Source: Phytopythium helicoides (Eukaryota > Oomycota > Peronosporomycetes > Pythiales > Pythiaceae). From it: DNA of 64,000 bases. The notes under the pieces are model-generated. The model worked only from the letters and a program-made list of their open reading frames with translations, was not told where the DNA came from and made no database searches. The DNA is taken from contig JANFNE010000008.1 of NCBI GenBank assembly GCA_024867545.1, positions 744,001 to 808,000 of the forward strand, read 5' to 3'. Shown one piece after another: positions 62,192 through 64,000 of this stretch. The stretch's first letter is position 1. Each line of letters starts with the position of its first letter. The position numbers were made by a program, and so were the translations under genes.

Positions 62192-63175
62192 CCCCTGTTT
62201 CACCGAGGTTCCTACCCTCTGCCCTCTCCACTAGAGCTATACGGGACTCCCAGCATACCCTACACTGAGTCCACAGCGTAGACTGGATACCGTGTGGTGG
62301 TGTTCCTTCGCCACCACGATGTTGGCGTTGTTCTTGATGTCGACGCGTCCTGCGCAGCTAGCGCCGAGGCGAAACGCCTGTCGCCTGCTCGCAATGGCCT
62401 TCCTCCGTGGGTCCGCGCTCCGGTGGGGGACACCTACTGAATCAACACGGCGTTGTCGATGACTCGGGTGGTTCACCTTGCTTGAAGCTAGTTGCTTCGA
62501 CTGGGTCTGACAGTGCAAGATTCGCCGAGACATCTGGCCGCGGAAAGAGGATAGGCGAGCTTCACAGGCTGGGTGTCGCCGCAAAAGCCAGCCGAAAAGG
62601 TCGCGTCGAGTTGAGCAGCGTCGCTCCCGGTCGTCGATGTCGTCGTCGGGGGAATCCGGCTGCTCGGAGGTGCGTGGCCCTGGATCATGAGCCGGGAAAT
62701 GCGGCCGCTTGGACTCCATCTTGCAAATTCACGACTGAGGGGAAAAGCACCATGCGAGTCGAATGCCGAGAGCGCAAGTTGAAGTCCTCCAGCTTTCGTG
62801 ACATCCCACCCTTTTCACTTGCAAAGTGTATGTGAAGCATATCGAACAAGGAGGGATGGCACACTCTACTTTCCAACGGCCTTGTGAGCAACCAGGACTC
62901 GACACTTGTATTGCAAAGAGGAACGGAGCGAGGAGGCTGCCTTGCGAACCTGCGCGTTGGCATCCACCACGCAACCAATGAGCTCTCGGCAAGCCTTCAA
63001 CGCAACCGAAGAATCCAGCAGCGTCTTTAAGTCGCCTAGGCAGTCCTCATGACGATCGGTTCCTTGCTGGGCGCCTGGCACTCCATGCTGATGAGAAACA
63101 AGCGTGTCCATGCAGATACTATCGCACGTAGTTCATGCGGTTATGTCGTAAGATACGACGTTGGGAACCAAGGGG
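62192..63175 (-). mobile_element. Nonautonomous TTAR-targeting (piggyBac-like) element, copy 2
   Basis: 984 bases, inverted relative to copy 1 and flanked by TTAA on both sides (62188-62191 and 63176-63179). In minus-strand sense it starts CCCCTTGGTTCCCAACGTCG with the hairpin GTCGTA-TCT-TACGAC and ends GGTGAAACAGGGG. The outer CCCCT is a perfect short inverted repeat. The flank also shows ATAGAT outside both TTAA sites. Similarity to copy 1 is strong at both ends and over the MESKRPHFP region and weaker in between. Confidence 0.82.
62237..62719 (-). CDS. ORF inside the element, possible transposase N-terminal remnant
   Basis: 160 codons starting MESKRPHFPAHDPGPRTSEQ, then the acidic PDSPDDDIDD and a basic region. 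The start is shared with copy 1, where the frame is broken. Acidic N-termini occur in piggyBac transposases, but no catalytic aspartates or zinc motif can be assigned. Confidence 0.3.
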   Translation of the reverse strand: MESKRPHFPAHDPGPRTSEQPDSPDDDIDDRERRCSTRRDLFGWLLRRHPACEARLSSFRGQMSRRILHCQTQSKQLASSKVNHPSHRQRRVDSVGVPHRSADPRRKAIASRRQAFRLGASCAGRVDIKNNANIVVAKEHHHTVSSLRCGLSVGYAGSPV

Positions 63176-63353
63176 TTAAATCTATATAATGGTATGCAGT
63201 CCAGCTCACAATGAGCTAAACGGTAAACTACAAATCGGGTGACGTACAACAATTCACGAGCGCTGTGGACTCGAGACACAGACAGTCGCAACCAGGTCTT
63301 GGTTGAAAGGCAAGGCCGAGTACGAGACTCATTGTATCGGCACATTCTACCCT

Positions 63354-64000
63354 TCATATTAGCCGTGCCCCCGAAGCATGAGTCTTGGCGTAGCACTCGG
63401 CTCGCGCGTGGCCCTCTCGGCCACAACGAGCACAACACTCATCGGGAAACTCTGTGAGCACGGCGTGGGATCGGGCGTGGCATGAAGCCTCTTCGTGGCC
63501 CTCGCGGCCACAACGCAGACACCAGTTGGGTCCATTCCCGTGCGTCTTGGCGTAACATGCCGATGTGTCATGGCCCTCACGCCCACAGCGTCCACAAACC
63601 TCCTCCTCCTCTTCATCGCTCTCGTCACTACTGTCGTCGTCCCCTACTTCCGCTGTACACTTGTTCGCAAAGTGGCCGCTCTGTCCACACTTGAAGCACT
63701 GGTCCGTGATGCCCCTCAGCTGGTGCTCAATCGATGCAATCTCCTCGGGCGGCAACTCCACACGCGAGTAGCTTCCGCCTCGTACGTTGTCCACACCGTG
63801 CTGGAGCATCCACTGCTTGGTCACTTTCTCCTCATCGAACGGATCCGCATTGTGGATCACTTTCACCACCGCGACGGGAGGGTACCGTTTGGTCCACGCT
63901 GAGCCGTTGCCACGCTTGTGTTCGTCCAAGCGCTCCTCGACGTTCAGGCGAGACGTCTTTCCCACGTAAAACTTGCCGTGGGTGAGCGCGAGCACGTAGA
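63354..64000 (-). CDS. GIY-YIG domain protein with four CCHC zinc knuckles, 5' end outside window
   Basis: Open from the right edge, so the N-terminus is missing. The first visible residues YVLALTHGKFYVGKTSRLNV form a GIY-YIG nuclease-type core (YVL...FYVGKT), with RLDEHKRGNGSAWTKRYPPV after it. Then come four C-x2-C-x4-H-x4-C knuckles: CFKCGQSGHFANKC, CGRCGREGHDTSAC, CLRCGREGHEEASC and CARCGREGHARAEC. The first is separated from the rest by an acidic linker (SSDESDEEEEEV). Zinc knuckles bind single-stranded nucleic acid and GIY-YIG domains cleave DNA. The role is unknown; a repair or structure-specific nuclease, or a domesticated mobile-element enzyme, are both possible. Confidence 0.82.
   Translation of the reverse strand, partial: YVLALTHGKFYVGKTSRLNVEERLDEHKRGNGSAWTKRYPPVAVVKVIHNADPFDEEKVTKQWMLQHGVDNVRGGSYSRVELPPEEIASIEHQLRGITDQCFKCGQSGHFANKCTAEVGDDDSSDESDEEEEEVCGRCGREGHDTSACYAKTHGNGPNWCLRCGREGHEEASCHARSHAVLTEFPDECCARCGREGHARAECYAKTHASGARLI

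Noticed and set aside
1..64000. tRNA or rRNA genes
   Set aside because: No stretch combining A-box and B-box motifs with a foldable acceptor stem was found by eye, and no rRNA-like sequence was seen. A covariance-model scan would settle this.

Overview
The window looks like nuclear DNA of an oomycete (Phytophthora/Pythium-type water mould). The evidence is short 60-110 bp GT-AG introns, compact gene spacing, START-FYVE proteins, SWEET and aquaglyceroporin pairs, small secreted cysteine-rich proteins, a large ankyrin family, and oomycete-style core promoters (CAYTYY initiator plus CAATTY-like element) 50-85 bp upstream of several start codons. Nothing bacterial, viral or organellar was seen. 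No rRNA, tRNA or CRISPR array was found.

Layout. 1-4.3 kb: two tandem START-FYVE genes on the minus strand; the first runs off the left edge and the second carries a frameshift. 5-7.1 kb: ankyrin gene A, preceded by a C-terminal relic of a sister gene. 8-10 kb: a DJ-1/PfpI-like gene and a TOM1-like membrane protein, both frameshifted. 10.4-13.9 kb: a long protein ending in a CKK (CAMSAP/Patronin) microtubule minus-end domain. 14-15.4 kb: a proline-rich protein with a Cys/His motif. 17.2-23.5 kb: ankyrin pseudogene, intact ankyrin gene B, then ankyrin pseudogene C, which is interrupted by a 0.86 kb transposable element. 23.6-25.5 kb: CCDC93. 26.4-29.1 kb: three tandem secreted ten-cysteine proteins. 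29.7-34.7 kb: an unknown conserved-looking gene, a gene with repeated F-x-P-x-I motifs, small doubtful ORFs and a 2-oxoglutarate dioxygenase. 35.7-38 kb: two tandem SWEET sugar transporters. 38.5-52.7 kb: six more intact ankyrin genes (D, E, F, H, I, J), one ankyrin relic, and a TMEM267-like gene. 53.3-56.3 kb: a SART3/Prp24-like U6 snRNP recycling factor. 58.3-62.1 kb: an aquaglyceroporin and a C-terminally truncated copy. 62.2-63.2 kb: a second, inverted copy of the transposable element. 63.4-64 kb: a GIY-YIG/zinc-knuckle gene running off the right edge.

Overall theme. Conserved cell-biology genes (CCDC93, SART3, TMEM267, CKK protein) are interspersed with lineage-expanded families made by local duplication. 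The eight intact and at least four broken ankyrin genes share an N-terminal block (roughly 150 residues, L-L-T-S-V-x-V-V-x-R start, then L-V-E-E-Y-L-P) and arrays of unusually short 28-residue repeats built on an R-x-E-G-C-T signature. They show birth, death, gene conversion and transposon insertion in one place. Five GC-rich genes carry isolated one- or two-base frameshifts; I think assembly error is at least as likely as gene death for these.
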